Position numbers and translations under genes: made by a program. 50,574 bases of DNA from Opitutia bacterium (GTDB taxonomy: Bacteria; Verrucomicrobiota; Verrucomicrobiia; Opitutales; Opitutaceae), in contig CANGHW010000024.1 in NCBI GenBank assembly GCA_947453695.1, positions 1-50,574 on the forward strand, read 5' to 3'. Below are positions 35,076 to 44,692 of this stretch, piece after piece. The notes beneath the pieces are model-generated. The model had not been told where the DNA came from. It saw only the letters and a program-made list of their open reading frames with translations, and did no database searches. Every line of letters starts with the position of its first letter. Position 1 is the stretch's first letter.

Positions 35076-38000
35076 ATGCGCTACCCCACCCGAGTCCAGC
35101 GGGCCGCAAGCTGTCTTGCGCTAGCCCTGTTCTGCTGCGGCGCCCCGGCGTCCCTGTTTGCCGACCCCGTCATCACGGAATTTCTGGCCGCCAATTCCAA
35201 GATCCTAGCCGACAGTGATGGAAAGTTCTCCGACTGGATCGAGTTGCACAACCCGGCGAGCACCGCCGCCAATCTCAACGGCTGGTATCTCACCGACGAC
35301 GCATCGAATAAGAAGAAGTGGCAGTTTCCCGCCGTCACGATGCCCGCCGGCGGATATCTCGTCGTGCGTGCATCCAACGAAGATCGACGCGACCCCACCA
35401 AACCGCTGCATACCAATTTCGTGCTCAACCAGAGCGGCGATTATCTGGCGCTCGTAAAACCGGATGGCGTCACGGTTGCCACGGAGTTTGCGCCGAGTTA
35501 CCCGCCTCAGTTTGAAAATGTCTCCTACGGCATCACCCAGCCGACGGCGGCGGGCGAAACCGCGATTCGTGGATTTTTTCGCGTGCCCACTCCCGGTGCG
35601 CCCAACGGCGGCTCGTCCACCTTGCTCCTCCAAGAGCGAGTCACTTTTTCCCGAGCCTCCGGTCCCTTCACGGGCTCGATTACCGTGACACTCACAGGCG
35701 CAGCCGCCGGCCAGCAGATTCGTTACACCATTACCGCGCCAGGCGCGGCCGCCGCCGCCGAGCCTGGCCCGACGTCCCCCCTCTACTCGGGACCGCTCAC
35801 CGTTTCGGCTTCGTCTATTATTCGAGCCACGGTTTTTGCCGCCGATAATATCGCCTACGGCTACTCCTCGACCGCCCACTACGTTCGCCTCGCCAATACC
35901 GGCACGACCCGCCTCGACACCTTCACGAGCCAACTTCCCGTGCTGGTGGTCGATACCCACGGCTCCGGCCCGCTGGTGAAGGATGGTATCGACCATTCTT
36001 CGTGGATTTACGCCTGGCCCAAGCCCGCCAGTGGCAACACCACCCTCACTACGGCCCCGACCAGCCTAACGTCTGGCTCCAGCAGTGTCCGTGGCGCCTC
36101 GTCGGCCGATTTCCCCAAGAAAAGCTACAGCCTGAAATTCAACGATACGCTGGGCCACGACAACCCGGTCGCACTCTACGGTCTTCCGGCCTTCGACAAC
36201 TGGACCCTCATCGGCCCATGGAAATACGACCGCACCGCGATCTACAACGCATTCATCTACGCGCTCAGCAACCGTCTCGGCCGCTGGGCGCCACGCACCC
36301 AGTTCGTCGAAGTATTCTTCAACGCCGACGGCGGCGACCTCGACTACAACGACTACGCGGGGATCTACGTGCTCACGGATTCGTTGCGCATCGATGACAA
36401 GCGCATCAACCTCGCCACCCTCGACGCCAACGACCTCGGCACAAAGAAAATTACTGGCGGCTATCTCCTCAAACTCGATCTGCCTGACCCCGACGAATAT
36501 AGCTTTCAGCTCAAACGCGGCTTCCCCGGGCTACCCTTCGCCCTCACCGTCGCTCAACCGAAATTGGCCGACCTCGTCCCCGAACAGCGCGACTACATCA
36601 AGAACTACCTCCAGAGTTTTGACGACGCGATCTTCGCCAACTTCGCCAACCGCTGGTCCAACCGCACACACCTCGATCTCATCGATCGCCCGTCATGGGT
36701 GGACCACCATATCCTCAATGTTCTTGCGATGAACGTCGATGGTCTGGCCCGCAGCGCCTACATGACCAAGGATCGCGAGGGTCGCCTCGCCGCCGGCCCG
36801 ACGTGGGACTTTGATCGCTCGATGGGCGGAGGCGACGTGCGCGCCCAAGATCCCACCCGCTGGAGCGGACCGGACGGTGCCACGGATCTCTGGGCCTACG
36901 GGTGGTGGGGCGCTTTCGCGCAGGACCCGGAATTTGTCCAAGCGTGGATCGACCGATGGCAATCGCTCCGCCGCACCGAGCTCTCCGTCTCCAGCCTCAA
37001 CGCCCTCGTCGACTCTCTCGGCTCCCAAATCGGCTCTGCGGCCGCCGCACGTGACGCCCTCCGCTGGCCTGACAGCGCACCGCGCTTCGGCAACGGCTGG
37101 CAGGGAGAGATCGATAACCTGAAATCGTGGCTCGCGCGCCGGGTCGCGTGGATCGACACCCAATTTGTCGCCGCGCCGACGGTTGTTGCCGCGGGCGGCA
37201 CCCTCACGATCACACCCGCGGCCGGCACCCAGCTCGCCTATACGACCGACGGCACCGATCCACGCACTTTTGGTGGAAGCCCTTCGCTCGGCACCCGTCT
37301 GTCGACGAGTCCCGTCACGGTATCGGATACGTCAAACGTCCAGGCTCGCAGCTATCGCGCCAACACTTCCACTGCCGTGGCACCGGCGAGCGGCTGGAGC
37401 TCCGCCATCGGCGGCGCCCGTTCGTCGACCCTCACGCCCCGTCCCCGCCTCGCGAATCTTTCCAGCCGCGGATTCATTGGAACCGGCGAGAACCTGCTCA
37501 TCACGGGCGTGGTCGTAAATGACACGGCAGGGAAACAGTATCTGGCCCGCGCGGTCGGGCCGGCCCTCACCGCCTTCGGCGTTCCCGGTGCGCTCGCCCA
37601 ACCCGTGCTGACCATTCTCGACTCCAATGGTCGCGAACTCGCCCGCAACACCGCGTGGGAGAGTGGTCCCGATGCCGACGATATCGCAGACCTCACGAAA
37701 CAAGTGGGAGCCTTCCCCTTTGCCAAGGGCAGCAAAGATGCCGCCCTCCTCGCCCGTCTGCCAGCCGGCCAGTTCACCTTGCAGGTCGCTAGCGCCAACA
37801 CCGGCACCGGTGTCGGGCTAGCCGAACTCTATGAAATCGACGCAGGCGTAGGCCGCACCCTCAACCTCTCCACCCGCGGCCTCGTCCGCTCCGGCGACGA
37901 GCTTTTGATCGGTGGCGTCGTCGTGCGCGGCCCCGGCCCGAAACGCCTCCTCGTCCGCGCCATCGGGCCGACATTGACGGCATTCGGCGTCAACGGCGCT

Positions 38001-38267
38001 CTGGCCGATCCGGTGCTCACTCTCTTCAACGGGGCGACCCAAGTCGCAACCAATGACGACTGGGGCACTCGCACCGGCGCGGCCGCTACCGCCACCGTGG
38101 CAGAGATCGCCACTGCCACCAGCGCCGTCGGAGCCTTCGGCCTCACCAGCACCAGCCGCGATGCCGTGCTCCTTCTCACGCTTCCCGAAGGCGCCTACAC
38201 GGCCCAGATCGCCGGTAAAGCCGGCGCTAGCGGCGTAATCCTACTTGAGATCTACGAGGTGCCCTGA
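35076..38267 (+). CDS. CotH-kinase surface protein with lamin-tail domain and two YEVP domains
   Basis: 1063 residues from ATG 35076. Order: signal peptide (ASCLALALFCCGAPASLFA); lamin-tail domain at about 27-150 (ITEFLAANS, GKFSDWIELHNP, NGWYLTDD, PAGGYLVVRA); a chitobiase-C-type beta domain near 200-270; CotH kinase-like domain at about 290-640 with FPKKSYSLKF, the DRPSWVDHHI helix and GPTW577-D-F-D580, the metal-binding motif of CotH; a second chitobiase-C-type domain (YTTDGTDPRTF); then two copies of the shared C-terminal domain. CotH of Bacillus phosphorylates spore-coat proteins. It faces the VTC/DUF4956/HlyD operon, a neighbourhood I recall for CotH genes elsewhere. Confidence 0.93.
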   Translation: MRYPTRVQRAASCLALALFCCGAPASLFADPVITEFLAANSKILADSDGKFSDWIELHNPASTAANLNGWYLTDDASNKKKWQFPAVTMPAGGYLVVRASNEDRRDPTKPLHTNFVLNQSGDYLALVKPDGVTVATEFAPSYPPQFENVSYGITQPTAAGETAIRGFFRVPTPGAPNGGSSTLLLQERVTFSRASGPFTGSITVTLTGAAAGQQIRYTITAPGAAAAAEPGPTSPLYSGPLTVSASSIIRATVFAADNIAYGYSSTAHYVRLANTGTTRLDTFTSQLPVLVVDTHGSGPLVKDGIDHSSWIYAWPKPASGNTTLTTAPTSLTSGSSSVRGASSADFPKKSYSLKFNDTLGHDNPVALYGLPAFDNWTLIGPWKYDRTAIYNAFIYALSNRLGRWAPRTQFVEVFFNADGGDLDYNDYAGIYVLTDSLRIDDKRINLATLDANDLGTKKITGGYLLKLDLPDPDEYSFQLKRGFPGLPFALTVAQPKLADLVPEQRDYIKNYLQSFDDAIFANFANRWSNRTHLDLIDRPSWVDHHILNVLAMNVDGLARSAYMTKDREGRLAAGPTWDFDRSMGGGDVRAQDPTRWSGPDGATDLWAYGWWGAFAQDPEFVQAWIDRWQSLRRTELSVSSLNALVDSLGSQIGSAAAARDALRWPDSAPRFGNGWQGEIDNLKSWLARRVAWIDTQFVAAPTVVAAGGTLTITPAAGTQLAYTTDGTDPRTFGGSPSLGTRLSTSPVTVSDTSNVQARSYRANTSTAVAPASGWSSAIGGARSSTLTPRPRLANLSSRGFIGTGENLLITGVVVNDTAGKQYLARAVGPALTAFGVPGALAQPVLTILDSNGRELARNTAWESGPDADDIADLTKQVGAFPFAKGSKDAALLARLPAGQFTLQVASANTGTGVGLAELYEIDAGVGRTLNLSTRGLVRSGDELLIGGVVVRGPGPKRLLVRAIGPTLTAFGVNGALADPVLTLFNGATQVATNDDWGTRTGAAATATVAEIATATSAVGAFGLTSTSRDAVLLLTLPEGAYTAQIAGKAGASGVILLEIYEVP
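37449..37841 (+). repeat. YEVP-type domain, first copy in the CotH protein
   Basis: 131 residues: LANLSSRG, ITGVVVND, YLARAVGPALTAFGVPGAL, PVLTILDS, VGAFPF, DAALLARLPAGQFTLQV, LAELYEID. It is internal, followed by a 5-residue linker and the second copy. Confidence 0.85.
37857..38264 (+). repeat. YEVP-type domain, second copy in the CotH protein
   Basis: 136 residues: TLNLSTRG, LIGGVVVRG, LLVRAIGPTLTAFGVNGAL, PVLTLFNG, NDDW, VGAFGL, DAVLLLTLPEGAYTAQI, LLEIYEVP directly before the stop. Confidence 0.88.
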
Positions 38268-38328
38268 CGGGCAGTGGATTGTTTGAGCGCCACCACATTT
38301 GATCGGCTACTACGTTCATCCCGCCCCT

Positions 38329-39429
38329 TTAGCGCACCACGACATCGACATGCTCGCCGGGTCGCAGCACCAAACCACTCGGCAGCGCTAGCTCCACCTT
38401 CACCGCCGTTTCAGGAGTAGGCGTCGCCGGGAGGTGCATCGCCGCCAGCACGGTCGGCGAAACCGGCTCCAACGATACGCCGACTTGCGTAACCGTCGTG
38501 GCGAACACCTTGGGCGGTAAACTGCGCGTGCGAATCTCCGCCACCATGCCCGTCTTTGGCTCAAACGGCAGTGGCTGGCGCAGGTAGCCCGTCAAGCGCG
38601 CGGGCGCCGTCGCTGTCACCTTTAACACGGTGTCGCCGGCCATCACCGTCTCACCAGGGCGGCGCACCACGGCGGTCACTACCCCGTCGATAGGCGAGAT
38701 AATCGGCACCGGCGAAAGCTGCTCCTCGGCTAGGTGCAACTTGGATTCCTGAACCTTGATCGCGGCCGCTAACGCAGAATCAGCCGACAGACCGGCCGCC
38801 TGCGGGTCACTGGCGTTGAGCTGGCGCAGCACTGGCTCAAGTCGCGCGATCAACTTGTCCTTTTCCACCAGCTGCGCCGCGAGGCTGTCCCGCGAGATCT
38901 TCAATTGCGTATAGTTTTCCTCGGAAATCATCCCGCCCTGGCGCAGTGGCTCAGCCCGCACCAAGTCCGCCTCGATCTGCTGCAGGCGACCAAGGAGAGC
39001 CGCGCGGTCGACACGATGACCCATCCAGTCGAGTTGCATGCGCTCAAATTCCAAAGCCACGCGCTGGCGATCCGTCGCCCCTTGCATGGTGGCTGACAGC
39101 ATACCGACCTCGGCCCGGATGACGGACAGAGTAGCCTCCAGCAAACGAGGATTGGCTCCGGCCAAGTGTCCGACCACTTCACCGCTCTTCACGGACTGAT
39201 GGAGGCCGACCTTCAGACTGGCGACGACGCCAGCCTGCGTCGCCCGCAACTCCGCCGCCGCGACTTCCGCTTCGGCGACCATCGTCGCCGGCGCGACCGA
39301 ATCCGTCCACATCCACGCGACCAGCACAATGCCCGCGACAAACATCGCCCGCGGCAGATAGAGCAACCGCACTTCGCGCCAGCGCTGGGCCGGCGGCGTG
39401 GGGATCGGCGGAAGAATGCGATTGTCCAT
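38329..39429 (-). CDS. HlyD-like membrane fusion (periplasmic adaptor) protein
   Basis: 366 residues. One N-terminal membrane helix (about 27-42, FVAGIVLVAWMW) leads to a biotinyl-lipoyl-like half (TQAGVVASLKVGLHQSVKSGEVVGHL), an alpha-helical hairpin of about 130 residues (RLQQIEADLVRAEPLRQGG, DKLIARLEPVLRQL), the second half (PIISPIDGVVTAVVRRPGETV) and a beta barrel. Such proteins bridge inner-membrane transporters and outer-membrane channels. No ABC or RND transporter is adjacent; instead it starts 3 bases after the DUF4956 gene and is the last gene of the VTC operon. Confidence 0.9.
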   Translation of the reverse strand: MDNRILPPIPTPPAQRWREVRLLYLPRAMFVAGIVLVAWMWTDSVAPATMVAEAEVAAAELRATQAGVVASLKVGLHQSVKSGEVVGHLAGANPRLLEATLSVIRAEVGMLSATMQGATDRQRVALEFERMQLDWMGHRVDRAALLGRLQQIEADLVRAEPLRQGGMISEENYTQLKISRDSLAAQLVEKDKLIARLEPVLRQLNASDPQAAGLSADSALAAAIKVQESKLHLAEEQLSPVPIISPIDGVVTAVVRRPGETVMAGDTVLKVTATAPARLTGYLRQPLPFEPKTGMVAEIRTRSLPPKVFATTVTQVGVSLEPVSPTVLAAMHLPATPTPETAVKVELALPSGLVLRPGEHVDVVVR

Positions 39430-39432
39430 GGA

Positions 39433-40116
39433 TTAGATCTCCGATTCGTCCGCCGCCTGCACGCTCGACACGCGGTCGACGCCTGGTAGCTCGGCCAGTT
39501 CACTTAGCAGCTCGGCCGCCCGCGACGGATCACGCAGCAACACGCGGTAGGAAAGATTCGCGGCCTCCGCGCCCTTGCCGAAATGCTGGTTGGCCACATG
39601 CACGCGCAAGCTGTGGCGGTTCAACAATTGCCCCACCGCCGAGAGCTCCGAAGCTGGCCGCGTCCACCGCAAATTCAGGATCAAGTCGAAACGATGGCGC
39701 GTGCCCGACGCCGTCATCCAGAGAAACACGAAGAGTCCGGCGACCGCAATCGCCCCCACAATGGCCGAGGAAAATTTCTGCGTGCCGCACGCCGTCCCCA
39801 AAATAATCACCGCGAGCACATAACAGGTATCGAGCGTGTCGCGCAGGACGTTGCGAAACCGCACCACCGCAAACACCGCAATCAGCCCGAACGCCGTTAT
39901 CAGGTTGTTCGACATCACAATCAGCACGAGCGAGACGAGCACCGGCAGCACGATGAGCGACACCACAAACGACCGCGAATAGGAAACTCCCGAGTGGGTG
40001 TAGACGTAGACCCACGCCATCATCTGACCGAAGAGATACGCCAGCGTCAGAGCGACGATCAACGACTGGAAACTAGTGGGGGCGGCGGCGTGGTCGCCTT
40101 GGAGTAGGGCATTCAT
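39433..40116 (-). CDS. DUF4956-family membrane protein
   Basis: 227 residues. Four hydrophobic helices lie in the first 135 residues (LIVALTLAYLFGQMMAWVYV, VVSLIVLPVLVSLVLIVM, LITAFGLIAVFAVVRF, SAIVGAIAVAGLFVFLWM). Between the third and fourth is the RFRNVLRDTLDTCYVLAVIILGTACGT segment that typifies DUF4956. The C-terminal 90 residues are a soluble, ACT-like cytoplasmic part (RVLLRDPSRAAELLSELAELPGVDRVSS). Its start overlaps the VTC stop as ATGA and its stop is 3 bases from the HlyD-like start, so the three are one tightly coupled operon. The function is unknown; association with VTC domains suggests involvement in polyphosphate or phosphate handling. Confidence 0.93.
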   Translation of the reverse strand: MNALLQGDHAAAPTSFQSLIVALTLAYLFGQMMAWVYVYTHSGVSYSRSFVVSLIVLPVLVSLVLIVMSNNLITAFGLIAVFAVVRFRNVLRDTLDTCYVLAVIILGTACGTQKFSSAIVGAIAVAGLFVFLWMTASGTRHRFDLILNLRWTRPASELSAVGQLLNRHSLRVHVANQHFGKGAEAANLSYRVLLRDPSRAAELLSELAELPGVDRVSSVQAADESEI

Positions 40117-40964
40117 TGACGATTAGGTCCGAGAGCATCGCGCACCGCAGCGGAGGCGTCGAGCCACGGGGCACTGGTGGCAGTCGAGGTGACCGCATTG
40201 CCCCACTCGAAACCGACGCGCCGCCGGGCCACTCGCTGCTCCCCGAGCAACGCCACGCCCTGCACGTATTTGGCCGCGCCGGAGCTCTTCAGCTCAAACC
40301 CGCGCACCATTTCAATCAGCCACGTCGGCATGCGGTCTGTAAACTTCAGTTCCAACACGACCACGCTACCAAACACCTCGACCCCCTCGTCGATTGCAGT
40401 GCCAAGTTCTCCTCCGAATTCCGGGCAAATCTGAATATTTCTATCCATCGTCACCCGCACCGAAGCCTCCGCATTCACATAGGCCTCCCGCAGGTAAAAA
40501 TTATGCGCCCGCGGAGCCGCCTGCAGTCTCTCCACCAATTGCCAAAACTCCAACAGGTCCGCCCAGTGCCGCTCGTTCCATTTGAACAAATGCGCCGGCG
40601 TCGGGCTCTCGCCCGACAGTAACGAATGCACCGCATCCCGCTGCACCCGCGCACGCTGCTTCACCACGCCTTCATTGATCCGGCGTTTGATCTCGAAAAA
40701 CACCGGCGACCACGGGCTGTCGTCGTAATAGCGAATGCGCAGCTTGAACCGGTTGCGCTCGCCGTTCGTGGCCGCGTGGTAGGTGGCGAGCCGGTTCGAA
40801 TCCAGATAGAGCGAGTGCACCGAATAGGAATTGTCCGGTTTTCCGGCGGCAAATTCATCCGGCTCCAGATAACTGCTTAGGTAACTGCGGACGGCCAACG
40901 CTTCCTCCTCACGGATCAAATATTTGATCTCCCGCCGCTGGCGTTGGGCCCGGTCGATTGACAT
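40113..40964 (-). CDS. VTC-domain protein (polyphosphate polymerase-like)
   Basis: 283 residues, essentially one VTC domain. The tunnel-lining basic residues of the fold appear in order: RREIKYLI near residue 10, SLYLDSNRLATY, RNRFKLRIRYYDD, VFFEIKRRINEGVVKQRARV, then RVTMDRNIQ and VLELKFTDRMPTWL. In yeast Vtc4 this domain makes polyphosphate from ATP. In bacteria the fold is also grouped with CYTH/TTM triphosphate-binding proteins, so binding or sensing is possible too. It is the first gene of an operon with DUF4956 and the HlyD-like gene, and divergent from the phytase-like gene across about 100 bases. Confidence 0.94.
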   Translation of the reverse strand: MSIDRAQRQRREIKYLIREEEALAVRSYLSSYLEPDEFAAGKPDNSYSVHSLYLDSNRLATYHAATNGERNRFKLRIRYYDDSPWSPVFFEIKRRINEGVVKQRARVQRDAVHSLLSGESPTPAHLFKWNERHWADLLEFWQLVERLQAAPRAHNFYLREAYVNAEASVRVTMDRNIQICPEFGGELGTAIDEGVEVFGSVVVLELKFTDRMPTWLIEMVRGFELKSSGAAKYVQGVALLGEQRVARRRVGFEWGNAVTSTATSAPWLDASAAVRDALGPNRQ

Positions 40965-41064
40965 CGCAAGGGATGCTTCTCGGCGGGAAGGAACTCAGGC
41001 AATCGTAAAATCACCCGCCGGAATTGAATTCGACCCGGTTCAGACTCTCCGCGATAACCCATCC

Positions 41065-42921
41065 ATGCCCCGCCGCCTTCGTCGTCTCACCACGTTCGTC
41101 TGCATCGCTGCCGCATGGATTCTAGGGCTCCCCCTTGCTGCCCAGACCGTCACCCTCGCTGGCGCCACGCTAACCAACAAAGGCCTCGTCGGCGTCGGTC
41201 GCATCCCAGCCGCACAGCGCGACAAGTTCGGCGAAACGTTCGGCTCCCTCTCCGGCCTCGCCCTCGATCCTCGCTCCTGGCGGCGCAACGCCGATGGCTC
41301 CTACACCGGCACGATTTACTCCCAGCCCGATCGGGGTATCACGCGCAGCGGTGCCGCCACCAACTATGCGCCGCGCACCCACCGTCTCTCGCTCTCGTTT
41401 GCGCCTGCCCCCAATGGGGCCACGACTCAATCGCAACTCGCGTTCACGCTTGAGGACACGACTCGCCTCACCGAATCGACCGGCACGCTGCTAACCTCGC
41501 TCGACCCCGTCGCCAACTCCACCGGCGGCAGCCGCGCCGGCTTCGCGTTCAACCTCCCGCAAGCCTCCAACGGTCGCATCTCAATCGACGCCGAAGGCCT
41601 CGTCCTGCTGCCGGACGGCACCTTTTTCATCAGCGATGAATATGGACCCTACGTCTATCGATTCTCAGCCACCGGCACGCTGCTGGGTGCGATCCGCCCC
41701 CCGGAAGCCTTCATCCCCAAACGCAACAACCGTGATTCGTTCTCCTCCGACAATGCCGCGGCCGGCCAGCCCGCCCCTTCTCCCAGCGAACCCAGCACCG
41801 GTCGGGAAAACAATCAGGGGTTCGAGGGCCTGACTGCCTCGCCAGATGGCCGCACACTCTATGTCCTCATGCAATCCGCCACACGGCAGGACGGCGGCGC
41901 CGGTGGCAGCACACTCCGTCGCTACACCCGCCTGCTCGCCTACGACCTTACGTCTCAGACTACTCCGACCCTCAAGGGCGAATGGATTCTCCCCCTGCCG
42001 CTCTACACTCAAGGCGGCCTGACCCAAGTCGCCTCCGTCGGCGACCTCGTCGTGCTCAACAGCCGGCAATTCCTCGTCCTCGCACGCGATGGGAATGGCC
42101 GCGGCGCCAGCACCACCGCCTCTCTCTATCGTGCAATCGTCGTCTACGACGTCACCGCCGCGACCAACCTCGCGGGCACTGCTTTCGACTCGGCCACGAC
42201 GCCGGTCGCCCCCAACGGCGTGCTCGCCACCGCGGTCACCCCTGCCACCTCGGCCGTTCTGATCGACCTCAACGATTCCTCCCAGCTCGTAAAATTTGGG
42301 CTCAACAACAGCTCCGCCGACAACGCCAATACGCTTTCCGACAAATGGGAAAGCCTCGCCCTCGCGCCCGCACTCGATCCCTCCGCGCCCGACGATTTTT
42401 TTCTCTTCGTTGGTAACGACAATGATTTCTCCACGACCGACGGGTTCATGGACGGCAGTTCCTTCCGCGCCGCCCAGACGACCGACACCATGGTGCTCGC
42501 CTACCGCATCACCTTGGGCGCACGTCTCATCAATATCTCCAGCCGGGCGCTGACCGGCGCCGACGGCGATGCCCATTTCGCCGGCTTCGTCGTGCAGGGC
42601 ATCCGCGCCAAAACTTTCGTCATACGCGGGATTGGTCCAGGCCTGGCCGCCTTTGGAGTCGCTGGCACCCTGCCCGATCCGGTTCTCAAGATCTACGACT
42701 CTGCCAATCGCCTCGTCCTCACCAACGACAACTGGAATGACGGCGCGCTCGTCGCGGATCTCCGTAGCGCCTCCGCAACCGTCGGTGCGTTCGCCTTGCC
42801 CGAAGGCAGCAAGGATGCCGCCGTGCTCATCGCTCTCGATCCCGGCGCCTACAGCGTGCAGATCGCCGATTCGTCCGGCCGCAGCGGAGTCAGCCTCGCC
42901 GAAGTCTACGAAGTGCCATGA
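41065..42921 (+). CDS. Exported phytase-like (esterase-like activity of phytase) protein with YEVP domain
   Basis: 618 residues from ATG 41065. A signal peptide (TTFVCIAAAWILGLPLAAQ) is followed by a single large beta-propeller of the phytase-like type: LSGLALDPRSW, GTIYSQPDRG, the FFISDEYGPYVYRF motif, NQGFEGLTASPDGRTLYVLMQS, VGDLVVLNSRQFLVLARDG, KWESLALAPAL. The family was named from an esterase activity attributed to phytase preparations, so true phytase chemistry is not assured. The final 131 residues are the shared domain, ending AEVYEVP. It is divergent from VTC, so one promoter region may serve both. Confidence 0.9.
   Translation: MPRRLRRLTTFVCIAAAWILGLPLAAQTVTLAGATLTNKGLVGVGRIPAAQRDKFGETFGSLSGLALDPRSWRRNADGSYTGTIYSQPDRGITRSGAATNYAPRTHRLSLSFAPAPNGATTQSQLAFTLEDTTRLTESTGTLLTSLDPVANSTGGSRAGFAFNLPQASNGRISIDAEGLVLLPDGTFFISDEYGPYVYRFSATGTLLGAIRPPEAFIPKRNNRDSFSSDNAAAGQPAPSPSEPSTGRENNQGFEGLTASPDGRTLYVLMQSATRQDGGAGGSTLRRYTRLLAYDLTSQTTPTLKGEWILPLPLYTQGGLTQVASVGDLVVLNSRQFLVLARDGNGRGASTTASLYRAIVVYDVTAATNLAGTAFDSATTPVAPNGVLATAVTPATSAVLIDLNDSSQLVKFGLNNSSADNANTLSDKWESLALAPALDPSAPDDFFLFVGNDNDFSTTDGFMDGSSFRAAQTTDTMVLAYRITLGARLINISSRALTGADGDAHFAGFVVQGIRAKTFVIRGIGPGLAAFGVAGTLPDPVLKIYDSANRLVLTNDNWNDGALVADLRSASATVGAFALPEGSKDAAVLIALDPGAYSVQIADSSGRSGVSLAEVYEVP
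42526..42918 (+). repeat. YEVP-type C-terminal domain, copy in the phytase-like protein
   Basis: 131 residues: LINISSRA, FAGFVVQG, FVIRGIGPGLAAFGVAGTL, PVLKIYDS, NDNW, VGAFAL, DAAVLIALDPGAYSVQI, LAEVYEVP before the stop. Confidence 0.87.
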
Positions 42922-43021
42922 GCCCGCGCTCGTCCGAGCCCCCGTTGTGCACCCTACCGCGCGACCGCGGTAGATCTCTCGCTGCGCGCCCGGCTGAGTA
43001 GGTCGCAGTCTGCCCCGCAAA

Positions 43022-44650
43022 TCACTCGGCCTTCTTCTTGCCCTTTTTGGCGCCCGCCGGCTCGCGCACCGGATCGAGCAGCGTCCAGCGTTTCGTCTCC
43101 TCGAAATGCTCGTTCCACAGCGCGTCGAGCTCCTGCACTTTCTCGGGATACTTTTCGGCGAGGTTGTTCGACTCACCGCGATCGCGGGCGAGGTCGTAGA
43201 GTTCCCACTCGCCTTTCGCCAGAGCGACGAGCTTCCAGTTGCCCGCGCTGATCGCCCGATTCTCCTCGTGCAGCCACCAGAGGTAGTCGCGCTGGATCGC
43301 GCCGTCGCGCTTAAACCCGGACACGAGGCTGCGACCGGGCAACGGCGGCACTGGTAGGCCCTTCGCCTCCGTCGTTTTTTTTGCGCCGGTGAGTTCGATC
43401 ACGGTCGGCAACACATCGATCAAGTGGACTGGATCGCGGCGCAGCTCACCGCGCGCCGTGATGCCCGCTGGCCAGTGGGCGATGAGCGGGGTCGCTATGC
43501 CACCCTCGTGCACCCAGGTTTTGTGGCGTCGGAACGGCGTATTCGCCGCGCTCGACCAGCCCGGGCCAATGCAGAGAAACGTCTTCGCTGAACCGAGCAC
43601 CGCCGTCGGATCATGCCCGTCGCCGCGCACCATCATCTCCGCGCTGGCTCCGTTATCCGAAGCGAAAAGGATCAGCGTGTTCTCGTAAGCTCCCATTTCC
43701 TTCAGCTGGGCGACCACCCGGCCGATCTCGCGATCCATACAGTCGACCATCGCGGCATGAATCGCCATCTTTGCCGCCTGGAATTCCTGCTGCCCGCCGG
43801 TGAGTTCGTCCCACGGGATCGGCCGATTGACCTCGTCGGGCCCGAGCTTCGCGACGTCTTCGAGAAATGCATAGGGCGGCCCGACGTCGCGCTCCATCGC
43901 CGGCAAGGCATGCGAAACGATCCCAAGCTTCGTCAGCCGCGCATGACGTGCGGCGGCGATGGCGTTCCAGCCGGCCTTATACGTCGCCCGGTAGCGCGCG
44001 ATGTCCGCTTCGGGTGCATGGAGCGGAAAATGTGGCGCGGTGAAACAAAGATACTGAAAAAACGGCTGCGCGCTGAACGACTGGGCGTGTTCGCGCAGAT
44101 ACTTGATCGCGTGGTCCGCCGTCGCGACCGTCACGTAGTAGTCGTCGGTCTGCACGTTGGGCACACCGTCGTCGGTGTTGCCGGGCGCCTTGAAGAAATT
44201 GTTCTGCCCGGTGCCGATCTCGAAACTGTGGTCAAACGCGTTGCCGAGGGGGCGCCCGTCGATGTGCCACTTGCCCGCGTGATAGTTGCGGTAACCGGCC
44301 GCGCGCAAAAACTCCGTCATCAGCGGCGCCCACGCCGGCCGCACGCCGGCACCGCCACTGCGGACTCCGGGCACCGTATCACGGCGCACTTGTTGTGCGT
44401 AATAACCGGTCATCACCGCCGCACGCGAGGGCCAGCAGCGGGCCGTGCTATACGCCCGCGTGAAACGCAGTCCGCCCTGCGCTAGGGCGTCGAGGTTGGG
44501 CGTTGCAATCTCTCCGCCGTAACACCCGAGGTCGGAAAAACCGAGATCGTCGGCGAGGATCACCAGGATATTGGGCCGGCGAGGTTCGCCCGCCGCGAGA
44601 GCAGCACATGTGACGAGCAATCCAACCCAGAGGCGCAGCAAAGAGGTCAT
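43022..44650 (-). CDS. Exported sulfatase (formylglycine-dependent)
   Basis: 542 residues from ATG 44650, where the signal peptide begins (LLRLWVGLLVTCAALAAG). The core has ILADDLGFSDLGCYGGE with metal-binding aspartates, the modification site C72-W-P-S-R inside a TARCWPSRAAVMTG context (C-x-P-S-R, cysteine type, so oxygen-dependent or radical-SAM maturation to formylglycine), YHAGKWH and FASDNGAS. The C-terminal EWELYDLARDRGESNNLAEKYP is usual for arylsulfatase A-type enzymes, and a Lys-rich tail ends the protein. It should cut sulfate esters from a polysaccharide or lipid. It lies 42 bases downstream of the metzincin gene on the same strand. Confidence 0.95.
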   Translation of the reverse strand: MTSLLRLWVGLLVTCAALAAGEPRRPNILVILADDLGFSDLGCYGGEIATPNLDALAQGGLRFTRAYSTARCWPSRAAVMTGYYAQQVRRDTVPGVRSGGAGVRPAWAPLMTEFLRAAGYRNYHAGKWHIDGRPLGNAFDHSFEIGTGQNNFFKAPGNTDDGVPNVQTDDYYVTVATADHAIKYLREHAQSFSAQPFFQYLCFTAPHFPLHAPEADIARYRATYKAGWNAIAAARHARLTKLGIVSHALPAMERDVGPPYAFLEDVAKLGPDEVNRPIPWDELTGGQQEFQAAKMAIHAAMVDCMDREIGRVVAQLKEMGAYENTLILFASDNGASAEMMVRGDGHDPTAVLGSAKTFLCIGPGWSSAANTPFRRHKTWVHEGGIATPLIAHWPAGITARGELRRDPVHLIDVLPTVIELTGAKKTTEAKGLPVPPLPGRSLVSGFKRDGAIQRDYLWWLHEENRAISAGNWKLVALAKGEWELYDLARDRGESNNLAEKYPEKVQELDALWNEHFEETKRWTLLDPVREPAGAKKGKKKAE

Positions 44651-44692
44651 GGAGAAATTTGATTCAACATGTATCTGCAATTCACCCGCGGG

